64,000 bases of DNA from Chamaecrista fasciculata. Taxonomy: Eukaryota; Streptophyta; Magnoliopsida; Fabales; Fabaceae. The notes under the pieces are model-generated. The model ran no database searches, had not been told where the DNA came from, and was given only the letters and a program-made list of their open reading frames with translations. Of this stretch, positions 1-12,142 are shown piece after piece (positions within the stretch are counted from its first letter, which is position 1; the number at the start of each line of letters is the position of its first letter). The stretch lies in the NCBI GenBank assembly GCA_003254925.1, contig QANZ01031075.1, positions 58,734 through 122,733 of the forward strand, written 5' to 3'. Position numbers and translations under genes: made by a program.

Positions 1-717
1 CAAGTGATCTCCATTAAAAGTTTGAAGCGGCTCTTCGACAGTTTCTTCAATATCAAGAATGTCATCGTTTACTTTTTGAACAAATACATATTGTTCCTCA
101 AGGGCTTCATCATCACTTGAAACACCTTCAGCCTTCAATTTCTGCTCCTGAACTTCACTTTTTTTTTCCAACTCAAAACTGCAGAATTCCCGGTCTGCTT
201 GCTCAATTACTTGCTTCTCATTCTGAAAATCCTGAGAGGCTTCTGCTTCATCAATCAGCGGCATATAAGAAGTTAAATTGTCACCTTCCTCAACATCCCT
301 TCCTTTATCTCCCACCAAACTTGCTTCTTCAGTGCTTCTCTCTTCTACAACACCTGTATTTTCTGTATGTGTTTTTACAACAAGGCTCTCATCTTTCTCA
401 GCAATAAAAGTGGTACCCTCTGAAAACTCAGTTTGAAAAGACGAAATGCCATGAGTAACTTCCTCCTCCTTCTCAACTTCAGGTATGTTAGGCTGTCCAA
501 AACTAAGAAGGGTCCCAAGCAGAACAGCAGTGCAGACCAAAACAGGGGAGGCAGAAACCAAAATGGAAAATACAAAAGGAAAGGATCTGTACAGAAAAAT
601 CAAGAATCCCAAGACACATACAAGGAAAGGATGATTACAAACTGATCTGTGGCATGCCCTGATTGAGATGATCAGCATTTTCTTCATTTGAACTCCTATT
701 TCAGACACTGATCCCAT
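1..717 (-). CDS. Uncharacterised membrane-anchored acidic protein, N-terminal part (gene cut by window edge)
   Basis: The reading frame is open for 239 codons from an ATG at 717-715 to the left edge, so the C-terminus lies outside the window. The first ~20 residues are followed by a short motif (VCNHPFLVCV) and two strongly hydrophobic segments, roughly residues 30-50 and 52-72, giving an N-terminal hairpin membrane anchor. The rest is very rich in Glu, Asp and Lys and looks disordered. This arrangement matches a plant-specific family of unknown function, the Arabidopsis At5g17910-like proteins (family assignment from memory). A 5'UTR intron is likely: on the minus strand a donor follows 890 and the acceptor ends at 751, just upstream of the ATG. 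No catalytic motif is visible and the function is unknown. Confidence 0.75.
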   Translation of the reverse strand, partial: MGSVSEIGVQMKKMLIISIRACHRSVCNHPFLVCVLGFLIFLYRSFPFVFSILVSASPVLVCTAVLLGTLLSFGQPNIPEVEKEEEVTHGISSFQTEFSEGTTFIAEKDESLVVKTHTENTGVVEERSTEEASLVGDKGRDVEEGDNLTSYMPLIDEAEASQDFQNEKQVIEQADREFCSFELEKKSEVQEQKLKAEGVSSDDEALEEQYVFVQKVNDDILDIEETVEEPLQTFNGDHL

Positions 718-750
718 CTCCCTCCTACTATGTCCTCCCCTAACTAAAAT

Positions 751-889
751 CTGTTCAAATTAAACAAACCAACGGGCACTCATATAAGATCCACGTAGAA
801 CAGTTCCCAAAAACCCCAAGTCCGAACTAAGCAAGATATGAAAAATTAAGGGGAGAGAAAAAAAGAAAAAAAAAAAAGCTTAGACTAAC
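751..889 (-). other. Probable 5'UTR intron of the gene at 1-717
   Basis: On the minus strand a good donor (CTAAG then GTTAGT) sits at 890/889, and a T-rich tract ending in GAACAG stops at 751, 34 bases upstream of the start codon. The 5'UTR leader exon probably lies between about 890 and 1240. The intron is inferred from splice signals only; transcript reads would confirm it. Confidence 0.4.
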
Positions 890-1249
890 CTTAGCAATTG
901 AATCGACAGAAAATCCACGAAACTAGAACGATCCGATCAAAAAGAAACTGATGAATCGATCACAGCTTGACCCTTCCAGAGCAAATGAATGCAAATTGGA
1001 AAGCTGTGGGTAAGCAGCAATAGATAGATTGAAGAGACCAAACCCAAAAAAAAAAGGTAATGGGAAATGAAATGAGAATCCTTTGGTGTGTTAGTTTAAC
1101 TTCCGTCTTCTTCACTTTGATGGTGGTATCAGTGTAAACAATAAACAAGAGCTCGCACCGAGGAAGCTGTATCTTTTGTGTGTGTGTAATGGAATGGCGT
1201 TTGGTCGTTTCGTTTGACAGAGTGAGAGAGTGGGGCGGCACAAAAAGAA

Positions 1250-4125
1250 GAGAAAGAGAAAGAGACTTGAAAGGGAAAAGAAAGCTGTTTCCTCTAATCT
1301 ACTATTCTTTTAATTTTAATTTGTTTTTCTTAATTGCTTTCTAACAAAGAACTTTCTTTTACTCTCTGTCACACTTTTCGTGTTATTATTAAACACAAAC
1401 GGTAAAACTGTGGTGGGACGTCTAATCTCAATTTTTATTGCTACTACAGTGCTACATTAATTCATCTTCCTCTCTAATTATGCATTTGATAATCTCAGGG
1501 TACACATTTTAACTTTTTAATTATTTAAAAAGATGAACCAATAAAAAAATGGGAAGAACGAGGATGAATGTTGGTGAGATCATTCCCTCCTCGAGTTTCT
1601 GACCGTTCAATTCCTTATTATATTATATCTGTCCCTGAGAACATGCGTTTCTGTCAGCATTGTTTCTTCACAGCCTGGTCTTCCAAGTGTGTTTCTAGCT
1701 CACTTTTTTGTTAATCTAATTCCTCATTTTTGCTGGCATCATGAATGATATAAACTCCTTGGACTAAACTTTAATTTTTTGGGTGAATTACTTGATATAA
1801 GACTTCAATAGGGGAATAATAAGGCTTTTGAAAGAAAATATAAAAATAGTTTCAGGATAAGTGTATATTGATAAATATGCTCCTATAAATTTATACTAGA
1901 GTTTTTTAGACAATATATCGTCGTGGGTGATAGTTGAAACTTTTTATTTTTTGTTCTAGATAATCAAATATGATATCATGTGCTCGTTAACTTAAGAATT
2001 TGAGCTCTGTTTCTATCTGAAATTTTGAAATGTAATAAAATTTGGTCCACATATAGCTCAATAAGGCTACGATAGCAACTGCCAAGTGATATAGTTTTAA
2101 ATGAATCGATTTATTTATTCAAATGAAGACGATATCATGAGGAAACGTTACGCTCAATCCTCCGTTGAAAACAAACAACGTAATTAGTAAGTTATATATC
2201 GAATTAAAATTCCATTAATTGACTAGGTCATTCTACAATAGAATGATCATTACGACACAAAAAATGAGGAACATGTAAGTCCTTGATAATAACTATATAT
2301 TTTAATAATTTGGTTTTAAATTTTAATATACACAATTAAGTAAACAAAAGATATATGCATAATTATCTTATCGGAAAATAAAATGTGTATTCAATCTTTC
2401 AAAGTTTTAGGTTGTTTATTAGTCATCCATTCCTCATTAGAGTTACTAATAGAACTAACAAGTAATAGGTAAACTATTTTTAAAAACTACATTTTTTAGA
2501 TTTGAAAATCAAATTATTAAACATTCACTGTTAATAAATTGGATTGTATACTACTGTGATTTAGAGATCAAATCAAAGAGTTAAAGGTATTAAAAACTAA
2601 ATTTTTTTCCAAAAAGTTACATGTCAAAGTTTCTCTAAAGATTGAAATCTTAATTGAAAAAGAATTGAGAAATCTTTTAAGGTGACTTGTATTCAGTTAA
2701 TTACTAATTATTATTGGAAATAAGTATTTTTTTAGTGGTTAAATATTTAAGTAGCTGAACTTATTAACCTAACGGGCCTAAGTTAAATAATCCTTATAAG
2801 ACTAGAGTTTTAAGATGCTTATAAATATAGTAATTAGATGCAGATTGAGAATCATAGTACATCATAACATATCTCAATGGAGACTCTTAGGGAAAACTCG
2901 ATTGGAATTGATAAAGTAGAGATATGGGTGATGTATGACTTAGATGAGTGATTCATTCATCAAATTATTGTAAACTCTAATGGTCGAACCATGATAAATT
3001 GTTTCGGTTCATCTATTATTCTCTATTTTTCGCATTCCTATATTTGTTTGATGTATGAATTGTTCTTGGGAGATACTCTGACAAGAATTTCAAAACACAG
3101 ATAAAGCCATAATTCAGATCTGCCCCTATGTCCAGAAAACCAATTAGATTAGAGTATTGCCATCATCAAAATTGATACATCAAAGTTATATATTTTAGCT
3201 TTCAAGCTTCAAATTCACAATTTCAGCTTTGGAATATTCATTTTCTTTGAAGTTGTAGTAACAAAAACGCCGACTTGGACGTCACTATCTCATTTCCTTC
3301 TAATAAATCAACTTGGACGGCCCCGCCCACATAAACAAAAGGCTAAAGGCACCATAGAAGAAAGCGAAGCAGGCAGTAATTCTAATTTATGAACCATTCA
3401 ATTCCATTTTTGTTTAAAGCTAAACCACCTGTCCTAAGTATCACACCTAAACAATTCACTTTTTGCTAATAAAACTATGCCTCGCCAGTTAGACTCACAA
3501 AAGCATAAATTCATTAGCAACCTTTTTCTTTTTGCCCCCATAAACCAAATTAATAAATGGTAATTTAGGTTAGAATGAAACGTTGTATTAATACTCGTAA
3601 AGTGTACGGGTGCCACAAGTTATACAAGTTTTCAAGTACCCTCGAAACTTCATTATGACTATTTGTCAAAAGAAACCTGCTTTAATGTTTTTTATAGTTA
3701 GCCTTTGGTGAATGCAAGGGTGGTGTGTGGCCCTTCTCATTTTAGTTTTGAGGCACATAAGAAACAAATAGTTTTCAAATGTCTCCATTTAAGTTCTCCT
3801 ATAAAAATGCAACACATAAATCTAAACTCAGCAGTCAGCACCATATAATTTAATCTTTCAAAAAGATGATAATTCCACCATGTATCATACTTTATTGTAA
3901 AGCTAAATAATAGAACCTAGAAAACTTTACCTCTAAAATTTTCCCTTTAACAAATTGCAATCCTCTGCAATAGATTAACACACTCATTTAAAGTTTAAAT
4001 GAGGGTTACCTTGTTGTAAAGTGAAATTTATGGATGTGGAGAATTTGAAAAAAAAAATTATATAATTAGGCATGACTAGGTCTAATACTCTGCTAATAAT
4101 TTTTTTTTAAAAAGAGCTAAGTTAC
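1250..4125. other. Intergenic, AT-rich, nothing recognised
   Basis: There are no open frames of useful length, no tRNA-like structure and no clear repeat termini. The only ORF above 60 codons here (3434-3616, minus) has no recognisable motif. The two flanking genes are both on the minus strand, so this stretch should contain the promoter of the left gene and the 3' flank of the CRAL-TRIO gene. Confidence 0.5.
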
Positions 4126-6518
4126 TTATGCTTCCCTTTCAGTCATCTTTGGAGCTAGGTGAATGGCCTTGCAGCTTTCATCATCTTTCTCCATGTTTGA
4201 GCCGTTGTAAGATATTTCATCCTCGTCACCCTCATTGTCAGAGGCCGTTGATTCTGACAGCCGTGATTCAGCCACCAGAGACTGTAGGGAACTTGGTGAT
4301 GAACAACCAGAGTCTGCAAACTTGGCCATCTTTTTGTCATCTTCTCTCATCTTCATTGCATATGCTTCATAGTTGAATCCAGCTGAACCTTTCCCACCAA
4401 AACTGGAATCCAGCTTGTCCATGTCAAATATTTCTTCCATTATTATGCGGCTTTTAGCATTGTCAGGATACACGAACTTCACTTTTTTGAAAGTCTTGTT
4501 CTCAAGAAATGGCTTCACCATCTATTCCAGATAGATAGAAGACAAACTTGTCAGTTCGAAGTACAAATCTACATGTACTAATTTGTTTCATTGTGTGTTA
4601 TCCAGTTTAGTCTCAATCTTCAGTTCATGTTTCTGAGAACCTTAAAATCCACAAAGGGCAAGGCAGTGAAGTGATACTCATTTATAAAATGGGTAAATTT
4701 TTAGGAAAACTTCATAGGTCAAACTGTGCGCAACTGCATCAGTAATTGTATGTAGGTTCCCTTAAAATTTGAATTGATACCCTAAAGCCTTGCAGATTGC
4801 ACAATACCTGACGTTCTAATGAACACTAAGGAACACAGATACACCCAATTTATGTTCTCTCTTTAAGAACAAATAAAACACATTGATGGGGTCATGAAAT
4901 AAATACACCTGCAGCTTACACATGAATGCGTTAATCAAACAAGATCTTCTAGAGTCTAGATAATTCCATTACACATACAGATCCGAGAATGATAAAAGAA
5001 AGGGACACTGTATGACAACATACCGTCCAAAAGGACTCAAATAGTTTTGGTGGATTGTAGAGGATTGCACAGCCCAATCTCTCAGGGTAATGATTCTGCA
5101 GGAGTTGGGCAGTTTCCTTAGTAACCTTTAATGATAAGCATTGTTTGTTCCATCCTCGAAAGTCAACAAGCCAAACCATCTGTTCCTGATTGGGACTTTG
5201 ATTTAATATGGCATTCTCCAGACAGTAAACCAAGTACTTGATCTGCATAACTGGTGAGCTTGTACTCTGACATGGATAAACAAGGTCTTAATTAAGGAAA
5301 TGAAACTTCAAGTTCAATTATATTAACGATGACATTCAAATATAAAATATATTCAAATACAGTCATTAGAAGAAGGGACATAAAAAACACTTGGTTTTGA
5401 GTTCTCATTAAGCTATGGAGACTACCTGAATACCAGCTCTCATAACAAGGATAGTTCTCCCTTGCTTATCCAAAAAATCAGCTCTATATAACCTTCCTGT
5501 CATAGCTTCGCGAGCTACATCATCCTACTTGCACAAAAAGAAATTTGTTTTTCAGTTGCACTTATCTAATTAATAGAATGTAGTCATGTACTCATGTAGA
5601 TCATCACGAAAGAATCTCATAACCATACATTGGAGTCATATATGTAATTGAGGGTCGTATTTTTGTCTATTATTGGGTTCGAGCTACATGCAATTAAGTT
5701 GAAAATGATTTATATGAGGCAATTGTAGCACAAAGCAAAAATTTAACTGACATTCATATGGTTCAGAATTGACCTCCGATCATTAGAAAACAAGAGACAA
5801 TACTAATGATGATGCATACCCATTTAATCTTCTCAGGCTTGAATTCTAGCCTCCATTTTAAGGTTTCTTTCATCATCTTTGAAGCTTTCTTTGTATTCCA
5901 GTTTCGTGCAATGAGGAACCTTTGTATTGATGCATCCGAAAACAGAGATGGGAACTTATCAGCAATTGGACCTATGATCTTTCTGATTTCACTAACCTGA
6001 GAAAAGAAAGAAAAAAATTAATTTTTCTTGCTGCAAAACAATATCTACCATGATGGAACCTCTGAGCTACTAAAGATTTTCTCTGCTCGCCCAAATGCAA
6101 GAGAGACATACAATCACCTTAATAATGTATTATAGCTTGTGCAAGATTTAAAGAGGATCAATTAAATTCCCAACAATAATATAAATAAATGCAAGCTTTT
6201 GGACAGAAGAACATCAGAAACACGATAAATATATCTGTTAGGAGAAAATTTAGATGAAGTTTCTCATATAGTTACTATCCTATTCTCCAATAAAATCATG
6301 ATATGTGGGTAATACTTCAAAAAAAATTTATGTTAAACATTGGAGAATATGATAGCAAGAAAGTGATTAGTGTTCCTAAGTTTCTTTATCTCCGTTAAAA
6401 GCCAAATTAACCCCTTTATATTTATGCCAAATGGTTGTGAATTTATTACCTTGCTCTGCTGCCCTTCAGGAGACAGCACTTTTTCTTTTGCACCGGGCAT
6501 CAGTTTCATGGATGCCAT
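4126..6518 (-). CDS. CRAL-TRIO (Sec14-like) domain protein
   Basis: Five coding exons on the minus strand join in frame: 6518-6450, 5996-5820, 5524-5426, 5266-5024 and 4521-4126, giving 327 residues. Every junction is GT/AG and phase 0. Residues ~24-95 form the helical CRAL-TRIO N-terminal domain (SDASIQRFLIARNWNTKKA). Residues ~95-260 form the lipid-binding core, with GRTILVMRAG, a VWLVDF strand and the HYPERLGCAILYNPPKLFESFW stretch typical of Sec14 proteins. The tail from ~260 is Ser/Glu-rich. The family binds and transfers phosphatidylinositol or other small lipophilic ligands at cytosolic membrane faces. Its closest plant relatives are the short, single-domain Sec14-like proteins, which have no GOLD or nodulin domain. 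An acceptor ending at 6549 suggests a 5'UTR intron. Ligand and pathway cannot be read from the sequence. Confidence 0.9.
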
Positions 6519-6559
6519 CTTTTCAAATCCCTACCAATCTAACACAGCCTGAATGCAAA

Positions 6560-7880
6560 AGAACAACAAAAGCCTTATAGCAGGATGTGATGAGTACTTG
6601 AATCCCTTGACTGATCAATGCAAGAATTATGCTTGCTCTATAAATTTTTTGTAAAAAAAGTTTGCATATTGAAAGCATGAAGGCAATAAGGAAAGAGAGA
6701 AAAGGAGGCGATTCCATCATCAAAGATGTTTAGACTTAAAGTATTAGAAATATAAAAGAAGTAGCAAAAATATAATATATGTAGTTATGTTTTGTTGTAT
6801 TTTAAAATAACATAGAGAAGTAGGATTTCCACACTGTCAAATCTCATCCTTCCCCTTTGTTCTAAAAGGAAGAAGAAGCCCTCTTTATTCACTAGTGATG
6901 GCATCTACCGGGATTTTGCATCGACCCCTTTACTAATTATTGCAGCTAAATAATCATATCACCCACAAATTAAACAAAAGCATTGACACACAACAAACAG
7001 TATATAATTAAACATAGATTGTAAAATCCTTGAAGATTCAAATAACACCATGCGATCTTTACCTCTTCGTTAAAGAGATATACTCATTCCACTGAACACT
7101 TGTGAAAACCAAAGTCGTTACCGTAAGCAATTCAGGGGAAAATCAGTTGAAAATCAATCCAATCGCATAAGGGTTTTCTTATGGACACGCAAAAAGAAAA
7201 CAGGAAATTGCGCAAATTAGAGAAGAGGTCGATGAGAAGACGAAGTATGAAGGCGAAACGAGAATGAAGGTAAAGATAAGGTGGGAAAGACTCACTCGTA
7301 ACTTGTGCGGAGAATCATGCGGACATAGTGATTGAAAGACACGTCAGTTAAAAGGCGAAAATGAAGCAACGATGTGTGTTGCGCGATATAATGAATGAAT
7401 GAATTCTCAAGGTCTGAAACCGAATGTGATGAGAGGGAGAAGGACGAAGTTAGCCATTGGAGCAAGAACAAATTTCGTGAGGAGTGTCAATCGTGGCAAT
7501 TGTTCATGTTTTGGATTGAAATGAAATATGATAAATCATTATAAGGAAGGAGCCAATAATCATTAATAGTGACACCTGCGTGGTGTTGATCAGTTGAACT
7601 ACCATAAATTGATTTAATAGTAACAAATGCTTTCCATATATTTGCCAATTGCACGTACCACTACCACGTCTTCAGCTCTCGCTTCTTCCGCCATATTATT
7701 ATCATTATCATAGTTATTATTTTTGTCTTTTTCCCATGGCTTTTTTTTTTCTTTTTATTTATTTTTTACTGTTAAATTGATGTGAAAACAATGAATTAAA
7801 AGTAGGCAGGTATTTTTTTTATTTATTTATTTTTCATCCATCAAAATACTTATAAGTTAAGTTTTGTCAAAATTTTATTG
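6560..7880. other. 5' leader/promoter region of the CRAL-TRIO gene, otherwise nothing recognised
   Basis: The stretch upstream of the CRAL-TRIO start probably contains its non-coding first exon; purine-rich leader-like sequence lies around 7180-7460. No coding frame with recognisable content is present on either strand. Confidence 0.35.
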
Positions 7881-8275
7881 GGCTAAATGTACTTTTGGTT
7901 CCATAATTTTGGCAAAGGTTTCAATTTGATCCTATAACTTTTTTTGTTACAATTTTGGTCTCATAACTTCTAAAACGTTTCACCGTTGGTCCCAAGCTGA
8001 TTTGTATCAGTCTCATAACTTCACTCATATTTGTCACATCATCATTCAACTCAGTATATCAGATCATCTTTAGCGGTAGATAATGGGTGGAAATCAGTAT
8101 TGGGACCTACGGTGAGACGTTTTCAAAAGTTATGGAACCAAAATTGCAACAAAAAAAGTTATGGGATCAAATTGAGATCTTTGCCAAAGTTATGGGACCA
8201 AAATTGCAACAAAAAAAGTTATGGACCAAATTGAAACCTTTGCCAAAGTTATGGGACCAAAAGTACACTTTAGCC
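7881..8275. mobile_element. Inverted-repeat MITE-like element, 'TTTTGGTCCC' family, copy 1
   Basis: The element starts with GGCTAAATGTACTTTTGG and ends with the inverted counterpart CCAAAAGTACACTTTAGCC. Both arms carry direct repeats of a unit reading like 'ggtcccataactttt..gttgcaattt', in opposite orientations. The right arm repeats this unit about three times. There is no coding capacity. A target-site duplication could not be fixed with confidence. The same arm sequence recurs at 8841-9313, 50999-51170 and 54986-55359. Confidence 0.7.
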
Positions 8276-8384
8276 AATTTATTTAGACAAAGTTGTTGTA
8301 ATGGTAATATCTATATTTATCAAGTAACTAAAATTTTTCAAAATCACTTATAAAAATCCATTGTAAATTTCACCAATACAAAAT

Positions 8385-8740
8385 AGGGATGATAATTTAG
8401 GTGGATATTTAGGATACCCGTCCAAATTCACCCGTAAAAAATATCCGATATTTGTCGGATTTCGGATATCGGATAGGGTACATGTATTGAAAAAAAAAAT
8501 CAACTATCTTGTATCCATCCGAAATGAACGGATAGTTAGGGTACTCGGTGTCCGATACCCTATAATATAAATATTTTATACATTTTTATTATATTTTTAA
8601 TTATTTATTTTAATTAACATATATTGGATATCAAATATATTCGATTTTTGTATTAAGATATTCTATCCTATATCCATTATTTTAGGGTATTTCGGATATT
8701 TAAGGTACCCGTCGAATACCAAAATCAATAAATTACCAAA
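8385..8740. repeat. Repeat rich in 'GGATATCCGAT / GGGTACCCG' motifs
   Basis: The stretch contains many inverted copies of short GGATA, ATCCG and GGGTA words. An opening 'ggatacccgtcc' segment is mirrored by 'ggtacccgtcgaatacc' near the end. This resembles a non-autonomous DNA transposon with sub-terminal repeats. The exact ends are not clear. Confidence 0.4.
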
Positions 8741-8840
8741 AACAACTTTTAACTTTAAATTACTTAGCTTAAAATCAACTAATTTTCTAATAATTACTTT
8801 TTCAAAACTCACATCACTTCACCTCTATTCCAAATAGGCA

Positions 8841-9313
8841 CAATGTNTTTTGGTCCCCTAACTTTTGAAAACGTCTCAATTTGGTCCCCTAACTTTTTTG
8901 TTGCAATTTTGATCCCTTAACTTTTGAAAACGTCGCTCCGTTGGTCCCAAGTGCACTTCCATCCATTATTTGCCATTAGCTCGTTAGTGCTGATCTGGTG
9001 GGCTGATGATGTGGCAAATATGAACGAAATAGATTAAAAAATAAACATTATGCAACAAATTACAATATTTTGAGAACGAATCAACCAAAACTTAACCGAA
9101 AAAAAGATTCAAAACATTACATAATGGTCATTTTTCAATCCACTTCACCCATATTTACCACATTATCACAACTTAGCTTGTCATATGGAAGTGCGCTTGG
9201 GACCAACGGAGAGACGTTTTCAAAAGTTAGGGGACCAAAATTGCAACAAAAAAGTTAGGGGATCAAATTGAAATCTTTACGAAAGTTAAGAGGCCAAAAG
9301 TGTACTTAAGCCT
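8841..9313. mobile_element. Inverted-repeat MITE-like element, 'TTTTGGTCCC' family, copy 2
   Basis: The left arm (8847-8960) reads as repeated 'ggtcccctaactttt' units. The right arm (9190-9313) is its inverted counterpart and ends AAAAGTGTACTTAAGCC. A single N at 8847 replaces the expected outer end of the left arm. There is no protein capacity. The element lies just upstream of the MSBP gene (ATG at 9550), so it could lie in or next to its promoter. Confidence 0.65.
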
Positions 9314-9549
9314 AACTAAAATGACTATTTGACTTATTATTGTGTTTTTCCAGCCATCTCTCTTGTTGGTCGTTGGTCAAAGTGTCAAACTGAGGTAGGT
9401 AAGCGAAGCGAAGGTAGTTAGGTATCGTCAGGCTCATCTCCTACTCGCCACTATCCATTCTCTGCATCTGCATCACTCTCGATTTTCCATATTCTCCGTT
9501 TCCTTTCCTACACAGATCAGAGTGAGAAAGAGTTCTCCTAATTTCATCG

Positions 9550-11117
9550 ATGGGGTTATACTCGACGGTAATGGATGAGGTTACGTGGTACACTGGCCTA
9601 TCACCTGCTGCCTTCTTCACCATTCTAGCTATGATGGTTGTTGTCTACAGAATGGTCTGTGGTATGTTTGTTTCTCCTGAAGATTTCAATAAGCCCCCTA
9701 TCATTTCCGCCCCTAACAATCTTGGCTTCGATACTGGGAACGCCGCTCCTGAACCGGTTCAATTGGGGGATATCACCGACCAGGAATTGCGACCCTATAA
9801 TGGCTCTGACCCTAATAAACCTCTCTTAATGTCAATCAGAGGCCAGATCTACGACGTCTCTTCTGCCAGGTACTCTAATTTTCCCTATTTCTCCCCTAAT
9901 TTGTCACTAGCTGATAGTTGTATAATTCGTTAATTCGTCTTGTGTATTTCGTGGCTGGGAAAGTGAAGGAAAGTATATGAGAACGTAGGGCGTATTCGCT
10001 GTTGTGAAAAGCCAACGAATCGAGCGGTGTTGAGATTTTATACGACCTTTTAGCGTATGTTGGTTTATTCTCCAGCAATAGTTCTCGTTTCTTTTTTCTC
10101 GCGCCACGTTAGGATTTTGACTCAGCATTCTACTAGTGTCTTTTTAGGGTTGCCAATAAACATAGAATTTGGGGGCTGGAACGGCTATTGGCTTCTTGTT
10201 CAGTGTGAAGAGTAGCCTGAATTTGTTCTGTTCTTGGAGGAAATGGAACTTGATTATACTATATTTCTAATTTATAAGAATCTCATGAGATTGAGGACCA
10301 AAGGCATGGGTTTAGCCATTGCTATATATTTTATGAAGTAATTAAAGAAAAAGTGACAACCCACTCTGGTGGGGTTAATTACATGCACTTCGGTGAAGAT
10401 GATGTCTTTAAATCCTTGAGTTGATTTTAATCTGTATGACTGTATCAGCTATTAATTACCTGCTTGAACTCTAAGATGACGACATGGAAGATGATCTCTT
10501 TAAATCCTTGAGTTGACTTTAATCTGTATTAACTAGTACCTGCTAGTCTTGAAAGATATGAATTTCCTCTAAGATGAATTTGATATCCTTTTACTTCACT
10601 TTCTTACCATCTACTTTGGAAATTTTCGATTTATGCTATGATTTTGTCTCTGTGGATGAGATCTGAATAAAAGCTGCCTATGTTCATCTTATGATGTGAG
10701 TACATGAGAATCCTTTGATATTTTGTTTTTTAGTGCTTCTTGCGTACTCATATTTGAAACTGTTTTCTGGTTCCAAATTATATTGTGTGCTTAATTCTTG
10801 TTCCTCTGGTTCATATATTGCTTGATCGCACTTGCAGGAATTTTTATGGTCCTGGTGGACCGTATGCCATGTTTGCCGGAAAGGAATGCAGCAGAGCTCT
10901 TGCTCTCCTGTCTTTTAAACCTGAAGATATTAATGGGAACCTCGAAGGATTGAGTGAAGAGGAGCTTGTAATTTTGGAAGATTGGGAGTATAAATTCATG
11001 GAAAAATATGCCAAGGTTGGTCAGCTTATTCCTCCACATAGCACTTGGCAAAATAGAAGCAGTAGAGAAATATTAGACAAACACATTGAAGAAGAAGAAG
11101 GTGAGGAAATAAAGTAA
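9550..11117 (+). CDS. MSBP: Membrane steroid-binding protein (cytochrome b5-like heme/steroid-binding domain)
   Basis: Two exons, 9550-9869 and 10838-11117, join in frame through a split AG|G arginine codon to give 199 residues. A single hydrophobic segment spans residues ~20-40 near the N-terminus. The cytochrome b5-like domain of the MAPR family follows at ~70-170, with the hallmarks LLMSIRGQIYDVSSA, FYGPGGPYAMFAGKE and CSRALALLSF. The tail ends in an acidic EEEEGEE run. Plant MSBPs are membrane proteins at the plasma membrane, endosomes or ER that bind steroids, dampen brassinosteroid signalling and act as scaffolds for ER cytochrome P450s (established for the family). The length is close to the usual 200-220 residues. 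The 968-bp intron looks ordinary. Confidence 0.92.
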
Positions 11118-11254
11118 AAGTCATCATGTTGATAGAAGTTGATTCCACTCTTGGGGCTTCCTTTCCAATTTGCAGAATGTGAATGCCGTGTTTGTTGTGT
11201 GTTATGTATATATATATTGTGTTGCAAGTGAGGGATTCATGTTCATTAGAAAAT

Positions 11255-11619
11255 AGAAAGCTGAACGAAAGTTCTGAAATGATTGTGTCTTCTAAGTTCT
11301 ATATCTCTTGGACAAATTAGAGGAAATTAAACTAACATGAAAGCAAAGACGTAAAATAGTAAATTGGAACATAGCCATTTATACCTTTCCGTGATGCGTT
11401 GTAAAATAAATGGATAAATGGCTGGGGACCAATATANAGAAAGCTGAACGAAAGTTCTGAAATGATTGTCTTCTAAGTTCTATATCTCTTGGACAAATTA
11501 GAGGAAATTAAACTAACATGAAAGCAAAGACGTAAAATAGTAAATTGGAACATAGCCATTTATACCTTTCCGTGATGCGTTGTAAAATAAATGGATAAAT
11601 GGCTGGGGGACCAATATAG
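11255..11619 (+). repeat. Direct duplication of ~178 bp around a single N
   Basis: The segment beginning GAAAGCTGAACGAAAGTTC and running through GGATAAATGGCTGGGG occurs twice, at ~11257-11436 and 11439-11618, almost base for base. The copies are separated only by the N at 11437. The second copy continues into 'gggaccaatatagaac..' sequence that ends near 11690 with ACTTTGGCC, a repeat-family end. A gap-filling artefact is more likely than a real tandem duplication. Confidence 0.7.
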
Positions 11620-12142
11620 AACGAAAAATAATTAGGGGATCAATTTAGAACACTGAACATAATTGAGGGGCCAAAATAGGACTTTGGCCTATATATATAA
11701 TTTAAACATCTAAAAAGGGAATGATGAAAAGACATCAATAAATAAATGAATGAGCCACCCACCCACCCCATAAGGTATCTTGCAAATTTATAAAGTTCCA
11801 CCTACTTATGTATTCACATTCAGTTTCGTAGTTCTGCTACTTAATATTCACTTCCGCCATTGCCATCACAGTTCATATCTTACTCGCCTTCTTCATTATC
11901 ATTCATGCTAAAGAAATATCAAAATAAGTTTAACTTTTACTGGATGCCATAATTGCCTAAGGAGTAAGGAATAACTTTGTAAACTGTAAGACTTCTTTCC
12001 AGCTTGCTCTTCCTTATCTGTAAGACAAACACATAGATGCACTTATAGTTCCCTTTAATCCTTTATCAGGTTGAGGTAGAGTTTAGGGTGGTTTAGCAAG
12101 GAAATTTTTTAAATATACAATTGCTGGAAAGACATTTTTTTA
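11620..12142. other. Short intergenic stretch between convergent genes
   Basis: This region separates the MSBP gene (plus strand) from the DUF309 gene (minus strand), so it should hold both 3'UTRs and poly(A) sites. A repeat tail ends near 11690. No open frame is supported. Confidence 0.4.

Noticed and set aside
117..645. Open frames on both strands at 117-407, 433-645 (+) and 375-575 (-)
   Set aside because: They overlap, in other frames or on the other strand, the clear 239-codon minus-strand frame that carries a recognisable family N-terminus.
960..1241. 93-codon minus-strand ORF upstream of the first gene
   Set aside because: It falls in the probable 5'UTR and promoter of the gene at 1-717 and has no recognisable motif.
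8031..8353. ORFs with repeated KLWDQNCNKKSYG-like peptides
   Set aside because: The apparent peptide repeats come from the tandem DNA units of the inverted-repeat element at 7881-8275, not from a protein gene.
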